Shown: piece after piece, positions 12,324 through 23,400 of the stretch | Numbering within the stretch: position 1 is the first letter of the stretch | Layout of the letters: every line of letters begins with the position of its first letter | Source of the DNA: Fomes fomentarius | Taxonomy: Eukaryota > Basidiomycota > Agaricomycetes > Polyporales > Polyporaceae | DNA: 64,000 nt | Assembly: GCA_022606135.1 (NCBI GenBank) | Contig: JABYQN010000010.1 | Span: 1,550,001-1,614,000 of the forward strand | Direction of reading: 5' to 3' | Notes under the pieces: generated by a model | What the model was told of the DNA's origin: nothing | Seen by the model: only the letters and a program-made list of their open reading frames with translations | Databases searched by the model: none | Program-made: the position numbers and the translations under genes

Positions 12324-13334
12324 GATAGCAGTGCCGGACTATGAGATCGCCACGGAGGAGGGAACGGATGTCAAGGGGGAAGAGGGAGGATGGCTTCTTC
12401 ACACAGAACCACTGGCCTTTTGAACGGTCGCCATTGCATTCGCAAAGCGAACGTACGCATGCTCCGTCTAATTGTCTTGTCTCCCGGCTCTGGCCAAGCG
12501 ACGACCTTGCTGGATGATATGACTGGCTAACTGCCCATTCCAAGTCCGGGCAGAGTGCGGGATAGATGTTGCAAACACAATAAGACGTGAGATCTTTCGA
12601 TCGGGCACAAGACCCGGACAGTGTGAAATTGATCCGCGCGCGTGCATTCCCCGAGCAGTGCAAAGGATGAGTTGCCGAAGATGTAATGGATTGGAGACAA
12701 TGTCGTCCATTACAAAGTTATAGGGCTCGAAAGCGCACCTTTGAGGAGCACGAAATGGCGGTAGCGGAACTGATGCACGACCTGCAACGACCTCGTGTGT
12801 GGTGTACGTAGGATATCTACCTATCCGAGCAAAGTTAGCCAGGGGTTCAGAAGTCAAAGAAGCCCTATCTTATTGTCAAACCACGCGGGCTGGCATCTCA
12901 AGCAGGAACCTCGGTTCGAACCGACACAATAAACCGTGCCCAAAACAGACCTCACAAAGCCTCCAGCCCGGCGCCTCCACCCGCACATCAAGCGCCAAGA
13001 AATCTGATCTCGGATTCCTCGGACAAAGATGATTAGATTAGATCGACGCGAGTCCAATCTTATCGGTAGCACGTCTTGACGCCATAAATGCTGCCATCGT
13101 ATCGTGACCCCTTGCCACGGACCGCCACACTTGCCTGCCTGTGGGATCAGCTAAACTTATCGTCAGCCGGCATTCTCACTAGTCAATGTTCGCCAGGATT
13201 GCGCATTCCCAGTGGCATATGACGAGACTCCAGAGTGTATATAAACGCTTGGGTCCGCGTGGAGATGTCGACTTGTCTGCTCCTCCCACAAAGAACGGAC
13301 TGAGGAACACAGCTCGATCCCCACTTTGATCGCC
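12324..13334. promoter_or_regulatory. shared upstream region of divergent OPT transporter and TauD-like dioxygenase genes
   Basis: 1011 bp between two divergent start codons. It contains two CTTATC sites (GATAAG on the other strand) at 13059-13064 and 13156-13161, consensus sites for fungal GATA factors, and a TATA box at 13238-13245 facing the dioxygenase. Open frames in it on the minus strand (up to 137 codons) have no recognisable domain. Regulation by nitrogen or sulfur supply is an inference. Confidence 0.5.
13238..13245 (+). promoter_or_regulatory. TATA box of the TauD-like dioxygenase gene
   Basis: TATATAAA, 90 bp upstream of ATG 13335, the right distance for a fungal TATA element with a short 5' leader. 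A strong TATA box suggests a regulated rather than constitutive gene. Confidence 0.6.
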
Positions 13335-14622
13335 ATGTCTACTGTCGAAACAATTACGGAAAATCTCCCGACCCTGACGCTTCAGGGAAACCAATCAGAG
13401 AAGGAGGAAAAGTCTTACAAGTATGCTCACCTCCTGCCCGTCTTCCCGAAGGACGAGCACTACGCGCCGTTGACGCCGTTCGAGCACGTCGATCCTGGTC
13501 GTCGGGCGCTGGCTCATCCCAACCCTCGGGCCTTCCTCGAACACGCTACGAGCGTGACCGAAATCACCCCGCGTTTGGGTACAGAGGTTCGCGGCGTCAA
13601 TCTCGCGACCCTCGATAACGATGGACGTGATCAGTTGGCACTGGAGGTACGTTAGCACTACTACGCATTCCCATCGATGGCCCACCCACCCATTGTTCGT
13701 CGCTTACGGTCAACTCCTTTGGTGTAACAACAGGTTGCCAGGCGTGGGCTCGTCGTCTTACGCGACCAGCAGGAGTTCATCGACCGCGGTCCAGAATTTT
13801 ATCGCGAATGGGGCAGCTACTTCGGTCGCCTTCACATCCACCCCACCTCTGGCCACCCTGAAGGTTTCCCGGAGCTGCATCTCGTGTACCGCGACGCGCA
13901 CACGACTTACAACTTCGAGCAGGACGACAGGACGACGTCCACCACTTGGCACTCAGATGTCTCCTACGAGCTCCAGCCGCCTGGCCTTACGACGTTCTTC
14001 CTGCTCTCCCAGCCGACCACGGGAGGAGACACTGTCTTCACGTCGCAGGTGTCGACGCTCGGTCGCCTCTCGCCTCAGTTTGTCGACTTCCTGAAGACTC
14101 TCAAGGTAACCCACTCCGGGTTTGAGCAGGCTGAATACTCCCGCTCGGGCCGTCGCGGAGGTGTCGTTCGCCGCGAGCCAGTGGAGAACGTCCACCCCGT
14201 CGTGCGACGGCACCCGGTCACCGGCGAAGAGGCCCTGTATGTGAACAGGCAATTCACTCGCCGCATCGTTGGCCTCAAACTCGAGGAATCTAGTCAGTAC
14301 TCGTTGGCCGATAACATGAAAAGTGACTTACTGATGTCCACCGACCCACAGACGCCATCCTGAACTTCCTCTACGACCACATCGACAAGAGTGTCGACAA
14401 CCAAGCGCGTGTCAAGTGGGAGCCCAACACTGTCGTCATCTGGGACAACCGTATCACTGCTCATGTAGGTTCCTCACGTCTTGTTGATGTATACAACAAA
14501 GCTAATCTCCGATACAGTCCGCCATCGTGGACTACGAGAAGAGCGGTCAACGTCGTCACGGCGCTCGTATCACTCCTCAAGCCGAGAGGCCGATCCCTGC
14601 CAACGAAAACTTGAAGTTGTGA
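13335..14622 (+). CDS. TauD/TfdA-type Fe(II)/2-oxoglutarate dioxygenase (sulfonate dioxygenase-like)
   Basis: Exons 13335-13646, 13734-14292, 14352-14464, 14518-14622; 1089 nt, 362 aa, like yeast Jlp1-type enzymes. Motifs: WHSDVSYE gives the HxD iron pair (about residue 200), NRITAHSA near the C-terminus gives the distal iron His, and GQRRHGAR gives the 2-oxoglutarate-binding Arg. The family oxidises alkyl sulfonates such as taurine to sulfite plus aldehyde, or related substrates, using 2-oxoglutarate and O2; it is usually cytosolic. Its start is 90 bp after a TATA box. It is divergent from the OPT transporter and convergent with MTQ2 (stops 81 bp apart). Fold and cofactors are clear; the exact substrate is inferred from nearest fungal relatives. 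Confidence 0.9.
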
Positions 14623-14703
14623 AGGAGGAAGACGAAGAGGGGCTTCAAAACAAAGCCAAAGCCAGTAAATTTGTAACTTTGTGGACCTTGTAGATAATAT
14701 GTA

Positions 14704-15695
14704 TCAGTCTTCCGCATATCGACGTTGGAATCGTAGAACAGATAGGTGTTCCCTTCCCGCTCGACGCTGTAGTGCAACCTGATTTATACGGTGATCAGTC
14801 GGAGGTCTAGGAGACCGTGGTGAGAGAGACATACTGTTCCGTGAAGACCATATTGCTCGAGCATCCTCCGACAGATGCCATGAACATCGTTCTGTTTTAC
14901 AGCGACCAGGTAGAACCGTCCGTGTAGTGACAAAAGTTCCTGGAAAGAACATGAGCTGTCGTCACGGTAGAAATCCTGGCGATCCACCTCAACCTGATCA
15001 AGCAGGATGTTCGTCAAGCCCATGCCATGAAGGCCACCCGCCCATGCTCCGGCGATATCCCCATGTTGCTGCGCTGAATCCGCCTCTTCGATATCTGTCG
15101 GGACATATGGCGGATTGAACAGCAGGATATCGACCGAGCGCATGAGGCGTTGACGGAGTGGTCCAACAAGGGATGTCAGGATTGGTTCGATCGGCACCTA
15201 CTGCAGACTGTGCAGCTCCCGCGGCATGGGCTCAGCGTGGAGACGCACTTGGTTCTGCGCGCCGGTAGCTTTGGTGCTCCGACATGCATGCGGGTTGATG
15301 TCTGTGGTAAGATACACTGGATAGTGCACGCCAAGGGATAATCAGGGATAGGCGGATGCAGGGGTGGTATGAGGCACGTACGCGACGAGGAAGAGCCTAG
15401 TATACTACTAGTGAATGCGCTAACACATCCAGAGCCAGAACTACATGCAGTTTAGCAAACGCGCACATACTCACGAGGTTGTCCGCACCCAATCTCCAAG
15501 CATATTCTTGGCTGCAACGTACGAAGGTCGTCGGCATCTTCCTCCAACGCGTCCAACAGGATGAACGTGTCTTCTGTATTCAGAGCCAACATCAGTCTCC
15601 CAGGATGACTGCAGAGGGTCCTCCTAACCAGCCGGCTCGTATATATGCGTGTAATCTTCACTCTTCAGATGTGAGAGGTCCGGGGTAGGGATCAT
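14704..15695 (-). CDS. MTQ2: eRF1 methyltransferase catalytic subunit (MTQ2/HemK2-like N5-glutamine methyltransferase)
   Basis: Methylates the glutamine of the GGQ motif in release factor eRF1, working with Trm112. Exons 15695-15629, 15573-15489, 15440-15382, 15316-15249, 15197-14988, 14939-14835, 14778-14704; 669 nt, 222 aa, the family size. Splicing yields the SAM-binding LEIGSGSGCVSAF loop, TDINPHAC, the hallmark FNPPYVPT (NPPY substrate-glutamine motif), WAGG and the C-terminal RRAGREHLSVLRF block. The 48-nt intron 14940-14987 has a weak GTGGAT donor and is a multiple of three, so a 16-residue longer isoform cannot be excluded. Start 15695 gives MIPTPDLSHL, as in fungal orthologues. It shares a 140-bp promoter with ALG10. 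Confidence 0.9.
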
Positions 15696-15835
15696 TTTGG
15701 TAAGCTGAATGGCTGGGTGTTGAGCATGAAAGACGAGACCCGGGGCGAGACGCGTCGCGTCAGTGCTGGGCGCGCGCCGGACACCTCGCGATCGGACTAC
15801 CGAATATAGCAATACACACCTAGCAGCGGACCGTC
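15696..15835. promoter_or_regulatory. 140-bp bidirectional promoter between MTQ2 and ALG10
   Basis: The whole space between two divergent start codons (15695 minus, 15836 plus). It contains ACGCGT at 15751-15756 inside a GC-rich stretch. Because it is so short, both genes must share core promoter DNA. Function is inferred from arrangement only. Confidence 0.5.
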
Positions 15836-17698
15836 ATGTCCTCCACGTCGCCCGAGCCGACATGGTATGTTTTATTCGCTGGAGTCGCGGTATTGGTCTT
15901 GAAGGCGGTCAATGAGGCGGTAACAGAACCATACATGGTGCGTAAATCCTCACATTGGAGGTAACAGAACCCCGGGCTATATATGCGCAACCCTACAGGA
16001 TGAGCCATTCCATGTCCCTCAGGCGCAGGCGTACTGCAAAGGGGATTACTGGACTTGGGACCCGAAGATCACTACCCCTCCTGGACTGTAAGCTGAGCTT
16101 GCTGTGAAGAAGACGAGCGCATGCTGAAGTCAAGTCCGTTTAGCTATGTTCTCAGCATCATTCTGAAGAAGATATTCATGTTCAAGTGCAACCTTTCGAT
16201 GCTTCGCCTGACGCCAACGCTGTCACTTCTCGCTCTTCCTATTGCTCTGACGCCTCTCATTTGCTACCATAAACGCGAACGCCCACCGCAGTCTCTGGCA
16301 ACACCTCTACTCGAAGCAGTGATCCTCGCCTCCTTCCCTCTGGCCTGGTTTTTCGGGTTCTTATACTACACAGAAGTTCCCAGTTTGGTCTCGGTGGTCT
16401 CAACTGTCGTACTTGCCTCTCAAGGGAACCACTGGCTCGCTGCTTTGGTACGCGTCAGTCCGCCTGCACGAAACATCGAGAGACTCACGTAGGACAAGCG
16501 TGTTAGTTAGGCTTAGTCAGTTGCACCTTCCGTCAAAACAATATTGTCTGGGTGCTCTACGCGTGCGCGTCTAGTCAGCTCGTCTATCTTCGGTTCCGGC
16601 GCGCATCACCGAATGCGAAGGCCCCGGCGAAGCTCCATGACCCTCTTGCATTGGAAGCCCGTCCAGGTCAGTTGAGCATTCGGATCTCCAGACCACATGC
16701 TGACACGACGTGTCCCCCAAACATGGTAGAGGATCTACTATCGTCACTCGCGAGCGCACCGAAAATCCTACCGGATATACTGCCCGCATTGGTGCCCTAC
16801 GCCCTCGTCGTCGCAGCTTTTGGGACCTTTGTCATATGGAACGGCGGAATCGTTTTGGGCAAGTCTCTCCTTACTACTAAGCGAGAAGCCATCTTATTCA
16901 CCGATTGTCCAGGTGACAAGTCCAACCATATACCCGCGCTTCATGTGCCGCAGCTATACTACTTCGTCGGCTTTGCGACGGCGTTCGGCTGGCCTGCGTT
17001 ACTGAGTGGCAGTGGTGGCCTTGTTACTTTGGTACACGGCGTCCGCACGAGGATGTTTGGGTGCAAGAGGTACTGAACCCCCTGACGTGCATGCGGTCTT
17101 TAACCCCTGGGCTAACTTGCGCAACAGGAACGTCGCGGCGACATGTGTGGTCTCTGCGATCATGTGTGTCACCATATACAAGTTCACGTTCGTCTTCACG
17201 ACCCCTCATAGTGGTGAGACACCACTGACGTTATGGGCGCCAGGATTCAGCACCCGTTCCTGCTGTCGGACAATCGCCATTACACCTTCTACATATGGCG
17301 GCGCGTCTTCTTGCTACACCCGTTGATTCCGTACCTCCTCGTTCCGGGGTACATTGCGTGTGCGTGGGCGTGGTACGTTCGGATTGGTACGTCCGTTCCG
17401 TAGCTTCGGCCGGTGACCCGGGATTTGAGCCGTAGTTGACCGTTCTCTCATAGGCACCGACCAAACGCTGTTACAGAGCTTGCTTCTCCCGGTATTCGTA
17501 GTTCCAACATTACTTCCTACGCCACTGCTAGAGCCTCGCTACTTCCTGATCCCATACATTCTCCTCCGGGCGCAGGTGAAGGATGTTCCATTGTGGGGAC
17601 TGGGGCTAGAATGTCTGTGGTACGCGGTGATCAACGGTGTGACGATGTGGGTATTTTTGTACAAGGAGCGAGCGGGCGTTGGACGGTTCATGTGGTAG
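15836..17698 (+). CDS. ALG10: dolichyl-phosphoglucose alpha-1,2-glucosyltransferase (ALG10/DIE2)
   Basis: ER membrane enzyme that adds the third, terminal glucose to the lipid-linked N-glycan precursor. Exons 15836-15937, 15999-16087, 16144-16447, 16507-16858, 16913-17069, 17128-17187, 17244-17386, 17454-17698; 1452 nt, 483 aa. Conserved blocks: [54 protein letters not shown], and [18 protein letters not shown]. Many hydrophobic segments alternate with short loops, as in the family. Intron 16859-16912 starts with GCAAGT rather than GT. Intron 17188-17243 has a GTTCGT donor, chosen because it restores the YKFTIQHPFLL block. Upstream it shares 140 bp with MTQ2. Identification is confident; residue-level joins at weak donors could shift slightly. 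Confidence 0.92.
16859..16912 (+). other. GC-AG intron in ALG10
   Basis: 54-nt intron starting GCAAGT and ending TTGTCCAG with a CTACTAAG branch-site-like sequence. Removing it joins GIVLG to [10 protein letters not shown], the family sequence; leaving it in inserts 18 unrelated residues in frame. GCAAGT is the usual context of the minor GC donor class. Confidence 0.8.
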
Positions 17699-17995
17699 TC
17701 GACTGCGTGTATGTCACTCGTTGGTAACATTGGCCTTTGGAAGGGGCGTGTTTGGGGGCTGTTGGACGCACAGCTTGCCACAAAGGCGGCGCGTGACGGT
17801 TTTGGTTCGGTGGTCGGCGCGCGGTTATACCAAGTTGAACATGAGCTCAAAAGTTCACACGATGCCGACTTCACGACTGTAGCGACGATTCTCAACGACC
17901 GCCCTGATCTGCTTTGCTCCCATCCCTATACCCCACCACGACCCTCACAAACACCCTAACCGTCCAAGACTTATATACCGCTTCCATTCCTCACC

Positions 17996-20170
17996 ATGTC
18001 GGCCCAGGTCGCGTCCAGCAGTGGCGCATCGTCGACACGCTCGAAGCCATCCACACGTAGCTCTATCCGCCAGTCGTTCGGCCTCTCCTCGGTGGGTAAG
18101 GCTCTTGCAGACGTGATGCACAAGGACTCGAAGGAGAACGAGCGCGAGCGGGAGAAGGCGACGAAGAAGAAGGACACCACTGCCCGCCGTAGCAGCGCCA
18201 TCAACCTTGCTCCCTCCACCCGCCCGTCGACAGACAAGCCGCCTGCACATCGGGCGGATTCACCAGATGCCAAAACTATCACTCGTCAATCTCGCAGACA
18301 GTCTGCTCTCAGGAGGCTCGCGCCTCCCCCCGATGAGCAGTCCTCGTCGCCGTCGGACAGCGCAAGCCCCAAGGGCTCCATCAGTACCCGAGGATCGCTA
18401 CGCAACCGTAACTCCCTTGTCGGATCGGGGCTCCCCAAATACAGACCTCGCTCATTGTTGGTCGGGTCTGCGGTCGCACCCTCAAAGAAATCCTCGTCGC
18501 CAACTCCCACCCATCAGAGCAGGCGGCAACAGCAGAGTAGCTCAGAGGATGAGACAGACGAGGTTAAGACCCCAAAGGACTCCCTTGATATCGCTGCCAG
18601 AGACAAGTCTGCACGTTCGATTTCACCCGTCCCTCATGCCGGCGCGTTGAAGGTCAACTTGACCTCCGCGATCAATGTGAGACCTGTGACTCCAGAGAGG
18701 AAGGGGAAGGACAAGGGCCTCCCCCCGCCGAAGGGATCCCCATCGTCGGTCCGTACGGGTTCCACCAAGGTTTCGAAGCTCAGTAAGACTTCCACACCTC
18801 CCATATCCGGTTCAGGCTCTGTCCGCTCTGGTCTCGCACGTCCCCCATCATCTGCATCATCCCTCTCTGGGTCGTCTCGTACGCCCAACACACCTCCTAC
18901 GCCTACTTTGTTCGGTGATGTCCTGAAGGGCTCGAATTCCCTTCGTTTGAACAAAATCCCTAGCAGCGGGACCCCTGTCCACAACGATCTCCCTGCTTTC
19001 CCAGAGTCTCCTCTCGGTCGTGTCTCTGCGCGTAAGAATGGTAGTTCGAAGAGCGGCATCATACATATGCGAGGAGCATCAGTTCCCGCTACACCCTCTC
19101 GGATCTCAGAGGGAAGTAGTATGGACAGCATCGATGCTGACGATGTTGAGTTCATGCTCGGTTCTGTGGTATCCCCTTCTGCGCCGACGCCTGCGGTCCC
19201 CCGCATTGTCAGGATGAAGGATGACGATTCATACGGCGATCCACATACACCCTCTCGTCCTGGCTTCCTGCCCAGCCGGGCCAACCTCTCCTACGCATCT
19301 CCCGCACCTCCATCTGCTGATGGGTCTCCATTCCTGCGACCAAAACCACGTCAGCCGGGTAATGACCGCGGCTCCATTCTTTCGTGGGAGCAACTTGCAA
19401 AACACAGCAAGACACTCGATGATGAGGATGTTGAACGCATGATCTCGGAGATTCCTGCACCATTCCGTGCTGGTGCCATTTCGCCCAGTCTCAGCGTGAT
19501 TGACATCCCTGACAGCCCCAATCTCAGCGCACTACCCTCTCCCACTGGCTATGGCTCCATTTCACAAGTTCTGCTTCCCGATGTCACGCCATCACCCGCT
19601 ATTCACAATTCTACGCATCTCTTTGACGACTTGAAGCCGGAAACACCGACGGCAGCCGACAGCGGCGCCGTCACACTTCTCCGCTTGCAGCTAGCCGCGG
19701 CGGAGAACCGGGCGCAGGAGCGTCTTCAGCAGATGCAATCACTCGAGGAGCAGCTATACGCGGCGAAGGCGGCACGTCTGCGGGACGCCGAGGAGCTCGC
19801 AAAACAGATCGCCGAGCTCGAGCAGCAGGTGCATGGCAACCTGCTTGTCGAGGGCCAGCGCTCTGAGCAAATTGCCGTCCTCGAGGAGATGCTTCGTGAC
19901 GCGCAGTCGGTGCAGGACAAATCTATCAAGGACGCCGCGCGCAAGGCCGAGGATGCGGTTTGCGCGTCCAAGGCAGCTGTCCTGCAGGCACGTCAGGTTC
20001 AGGCGAAGTCTGAGATCACCCTCGCTGCAAGGGATGCTGGTACGGCTTGGTTCCGTGTCAGGGATACGGCCGATAGCGAGCTGGAGCTCGTGCGCGCAAA
20101 CCGGGAGATGCTCTCATTACTGCTTGCCGGCCTTGATCACAGTCTTACGCAACTATCTTGCTGCAAATGA
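17996..20170 (+). CDS. Ser/Pro-rich protein with C-terminal coiled coil, function unknown
   Basis: Single open frame of 724 codons from ATG 17996. Residues 1-540 are low-complexity, basic, rich in Ser, Pro, Thr and Arg with many SP/TP sites and an early RSSIRQSFGLSSVGKAL stretch. A short moderately conserved patch (ILSWEQLAKHSKTLDDEDVE, about 460-480) may be a docking motif. Residues about 555-705 are a long coiled coil rich in Ala, Glu, Gln, Leu (LQLAAAENRAQERLQQMQSL onward). I do not recognise a catalytic domain. It could be a cytoskeletal or septum/spindle-associated scaffold, but that is a guess. The 3' end is uncertain: a possible intron from about 20090 to 20142 ending CACAG would replace the last residues with a hydrophobic tail. 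It converges with the Spc7 gene. Confidence 0.75.
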   Translation: MSAQVASSSGASSTRSKPSTRSSIRQSFGLSSVGKALADVMHKDSKENEREREKATKKKDTTARRSSAINLAPSTRPSTDKPPAHRADSPDAKTITRQSRRQSALRRLAPPPDEQSSSPSDSASPKGSISTRGSLRNRNSLVGSGLPKYRPRSLLVGSAVAPSKKSSSPTPTHQSRRQQQSSSEDETDEVKTPKDSLDIAARDKSARSISPVPHAGALKVNLTSAINVRPVTPERKGKDKGLPPPKGSPSSVRTGSTKVSKLSKTSTPPISGSGSVRSGLARPPSSASSLSGSSRTPNTPPTPTLFGDVLKGSNSLRLNKIPSSGTPVHNDLPAFPESPLGRVSARKNGSSKSGIIHMRGASVPATPSRISEGSSMDSIDADDVEFMLGSVVSPSAPTPAVPRIVRMKDDDSYGDPHTPSRPGFLPSRANLSYASPAPPSADGSPFLRPKPRQPGNDRGSILSWEQLAKHSKTLDDEDVERMISEIPAPFRAGAISPSLSVIDIPDSPNLSALPSPTGYGSISQVLLPDVTPSPAIHNSTHLFDDLKPETPTAADSGAVTLLRLQLAAAENRAQERLQQMQSLEEQLYAAKAARLRDAEELAKQIAELEQQVHGNLLVEGQRSEQIAVLEEMLRDAQSVQDKSIKDAARKAEDAVCASKAAVLQARQVQAKSEITLAARDAGTAWFRVRDTADSELELVRANREMLSLLLAGLDHSLTQLSCCK

Positions 20171-20432
20171 ACGACTTCATGATGTTGTTTGTGAGTTCCA
20201 ACGCGCAGAATGTCTCGCCAGCTCTTTCCTTCGTACTGACGGGCCCTTACCAGATCATCTGTCCTCGTTTTGTCTGCTTACCTCTGTAATCTCTTGGTAT
20301 CTATAACGCCATCTTACGCCCTCTTATGCTCTATCATGATTGTTCTGGACTGCACACCATTCACGGATCGCACACCGCCCCCCTCCCCCCTTTCGTTCAA
20401 GCTCATCGTACAGTGTACATAGTGTATATATC

Positions 20433-23400
20433 CTAATCCATATTGAGGACAAATTGTTGTGTAGCGTCGACGCAAGCATCCAAGAGACAACCAAAAGTAC
20501 GAGCAGGTGTGACACCAGATAGAGTCTCGATAAGCCCTCGCAAGATGACTTCGTCTCTGAAGCGGAGAATGAGGAACGCAGTAACGTAGAAGGATTGGTA
20601 ACGTACTGAACATCCCCATATGCGACTTTGGCATCCACCTTCAACCCGCGCACAGACAACGGCCAGCGAGTGTATGTGTCCTTATCCAAGATGTACGAGA
20701 TAAATGTCTTCCCCTTGATTTTAGGCAGCATGATGGTCGCGGTGGCTTTGATGAATTCCTGTCCCTGATCGTCGGTGACCGCCTCGACGCTCAGCGGATA
20801 CTTGATCCCAAGGAAGGTTAGTTGTGAGCGGAGCTGCGCACACGCTGACCAGAAGTCGCTCAACCGCTCCACGATCTGCCCAACTGCGTGAGCGTCCCGC
20901 ACGATATGATGTGGGCTCGGGGCTAACGCACCTGCTTCAGCTCGAGCTTATCTTGCGCTTCGGTGATGAGGGCTTGGGCAGTCCTGACGATCACGGCTGT
21001 GAAGTTGGGGAAGGCATCGCGCTCCTTCAACTTCGTCTGACTGGTCTTCGTGATTCGGACTTGAGGGCATAGCGGGGTGCACTTGGTGCACGGTATCGAC
21101 ACGTGATATTTATTCGCATACACGAACTCGACGCGGTCCGGTGAGAGTTTGGTCATGCGCCAGTGGTGCATCTCTTCCAAGGCCTCGAGCTCCGCTGCAG
21201 GGAGACGAGGTATATTGGTTCAATCATCGCCTCGCATTGGGTGTAACACTGCAACCCACCTTTCAGTCTGAAGACCTCGAAACTGGTGCTTTCCTTCTGG
21301 ATGTGGACGATGTGCCGGGCCTGATTGATCGCACTTGTCGCCTCTTCCTTCTGCGACTCAATTTCGGCGAGCTTCTCATGCAGCCGGTCCAGCTTAGCGT
21401 TGGCTTCTGAGACGTCCGCCTTGAACGCTTCAATTTCGGTACTGCAAGTACGTGATAAGTATCGCCGACGGCTGTCTTGTGTGCATGAAAGTATACCTTT
21501 GCTCCGCAATTGTAGCTTTGAGCTCGTTGAGGTAGTCCTTGTCTGAGTTCTCGATCTCGTCGATGTCAGCTTGCTCTTGTTGCAATATACGCATGATCTC
21601 GTCGTACTCCTGTCGGAGAGCCGGAAGCATATCTTGCGTGTCCTTGATGACACCCGCAAGATATGTCGCATCCTATCACGGCGTGGTCTTTCAATGCATG
21701 TGTGAGCAAGAAAAAAACCGACCAACTCACCGACTCGAGGTTCGCGAATCCTTGAGAAGCGCTCTCGTACAGCTGCACCACCCATTGCAGCTTCCAATCA
21801 TACCATTGCGACTTCGCGGTGCCGATATTGTTGGCCTTGATGAGCTTTAGTTGGTGCTGCAGCAAGTATCTCGATCAGCACACAGTGTACCACACATGTC
21901 GCTCGCATACGCACAACGAGCATTGCCTGTTCGTTCTCATCCACGCTCGCAAACTCGCGGAAGAGACTGGGAGTGTCTTTCAGCGCCTCCTCTTCGGCCT
22001 CCTTGTAGATCTTCTTGCACTCCTGGATATACGCGTTGAGGTCTCGTGCGATTGCCGTGTACAAGTCAATGCGCGGCATGTCGACGGCCATAGCGACGGA
22101 GAACTCGGCCAGAGGGATGGGGTCTTCCTCCGATGTGCTTGCTCCGAGGTCTTCAGCTGCAGACGAACGTCTCCGAGCGCGGGGGCGAAGTTGCCCAGGA
22201 CCAACGGTGGAGCGACGCGGCCGTGGCATCGTGAGCTCGTCCATAAAGCGGATACCAGTCATCTGGAAAAATTGCTCGATGGAGATGGTAGGCTGTGAGG
22301 AAGTTCATTAAGTCGTGTTTTTGCAAAGGTCTGATTGTGTAGTGCTTACCCCGTCGTCATCCTGCATGGGCTCTTCTGGCACACCCTCTCTCCAGGACTG
22401 GGATACACCGGCTCCTGTGGGAGGCGGCGGTTCCACTGCATCCATGTCGACATCCATCGCCATCGAGACGTCGATCACCTGTGGTAAGCCCGACGCTTGG
22501 CCGGTGTGCGTGACCGGAGGACCACGAGGCGGAGGCACATTGACTGGGGATGGCACACGCTGAGGCAAGACTGGGGAACCCACTCTTTGCGACGCAGGCG
22601 CAGGAGAACCTCGCGTAGGGCTAGGAGCGGTGATACCCTGCTGTGCTTCTTCCCTCTCGTACGCTCTGCCTGTGCCCTTGTCCAGCGACGTGATGGTAAC
22701 AGGACTCGTCGGATGTTGTTCCTCAGGAGAAAGCTGCGATAGATCTGGATATATTGACCCTACACGATTGACTGCGGCGGGTCCAGGATCGCTCTGCGTT
22801 CTGGCTAGAGGAAGACCAAGCCCCACACCGGAGGGCTGCCCACCGACGCTCGCACGAGGCTTGTTGAGTCCAGCACCGCTGGAGACCTTTTCTGGACTAC
22901 CCGCGCGGGGCTGCTTCTGAGCTGGCGGGAGTACACCACCACCGAGGCTCTTCCGCTGCGCAAAGTAGCCTGATGTGCGGCGCACAGCACTGATACTCGC
23001 ACGCCTGTTCGTGTTCGGTCCTGCGACTGGTTGTGAGGCCGCTTCTGCAGGGGCCGCGAAGGCAGCCGTTCTCGAAGGAGAGAGTCTGCCGGGTGTAGGA
23101 CGTGCAACAGTTCCCAGACGAATTGCACTGTCACTTGATGCATCTGGCCGTTTAGGCGACTTGGGTACTGTGGGCGGGGCAAACGCGGCAGTACCCTTAT
23201 GAGGTTGTGCTTGCGAAGGAGTCTTGCCCTGTGTGGCCTTCGAAGGTGAGCCGGCACGAGGAAGGCTGAAGACAAAGGGCTTAGGAACGGTCGCTGGACC
23301 TGGTGACTTGGCTGGGGAGCGTGGACGGTCACTGGGCGGTTTGGAAGCCGTGGCGGGAGGAGGAGCGGAGAATACACTCGATGAAAGGGGTGCACTAAAG

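Noticed and set aside
12895..12930. GGTTCGAACC sequence resembling a tRNA T-loop
   Set aside because: I could not fold a cloverleaf around it on either strand; there is no matching D arm or acceptor stem.
17211..17243. 33-nt intron with GTGGTG donor in ALG10
   Set aside because: Too short; using the GTTCGT donor at 17188 gives a normal 56-nt intron and the conserved YKFTIQHPFLL sequence.
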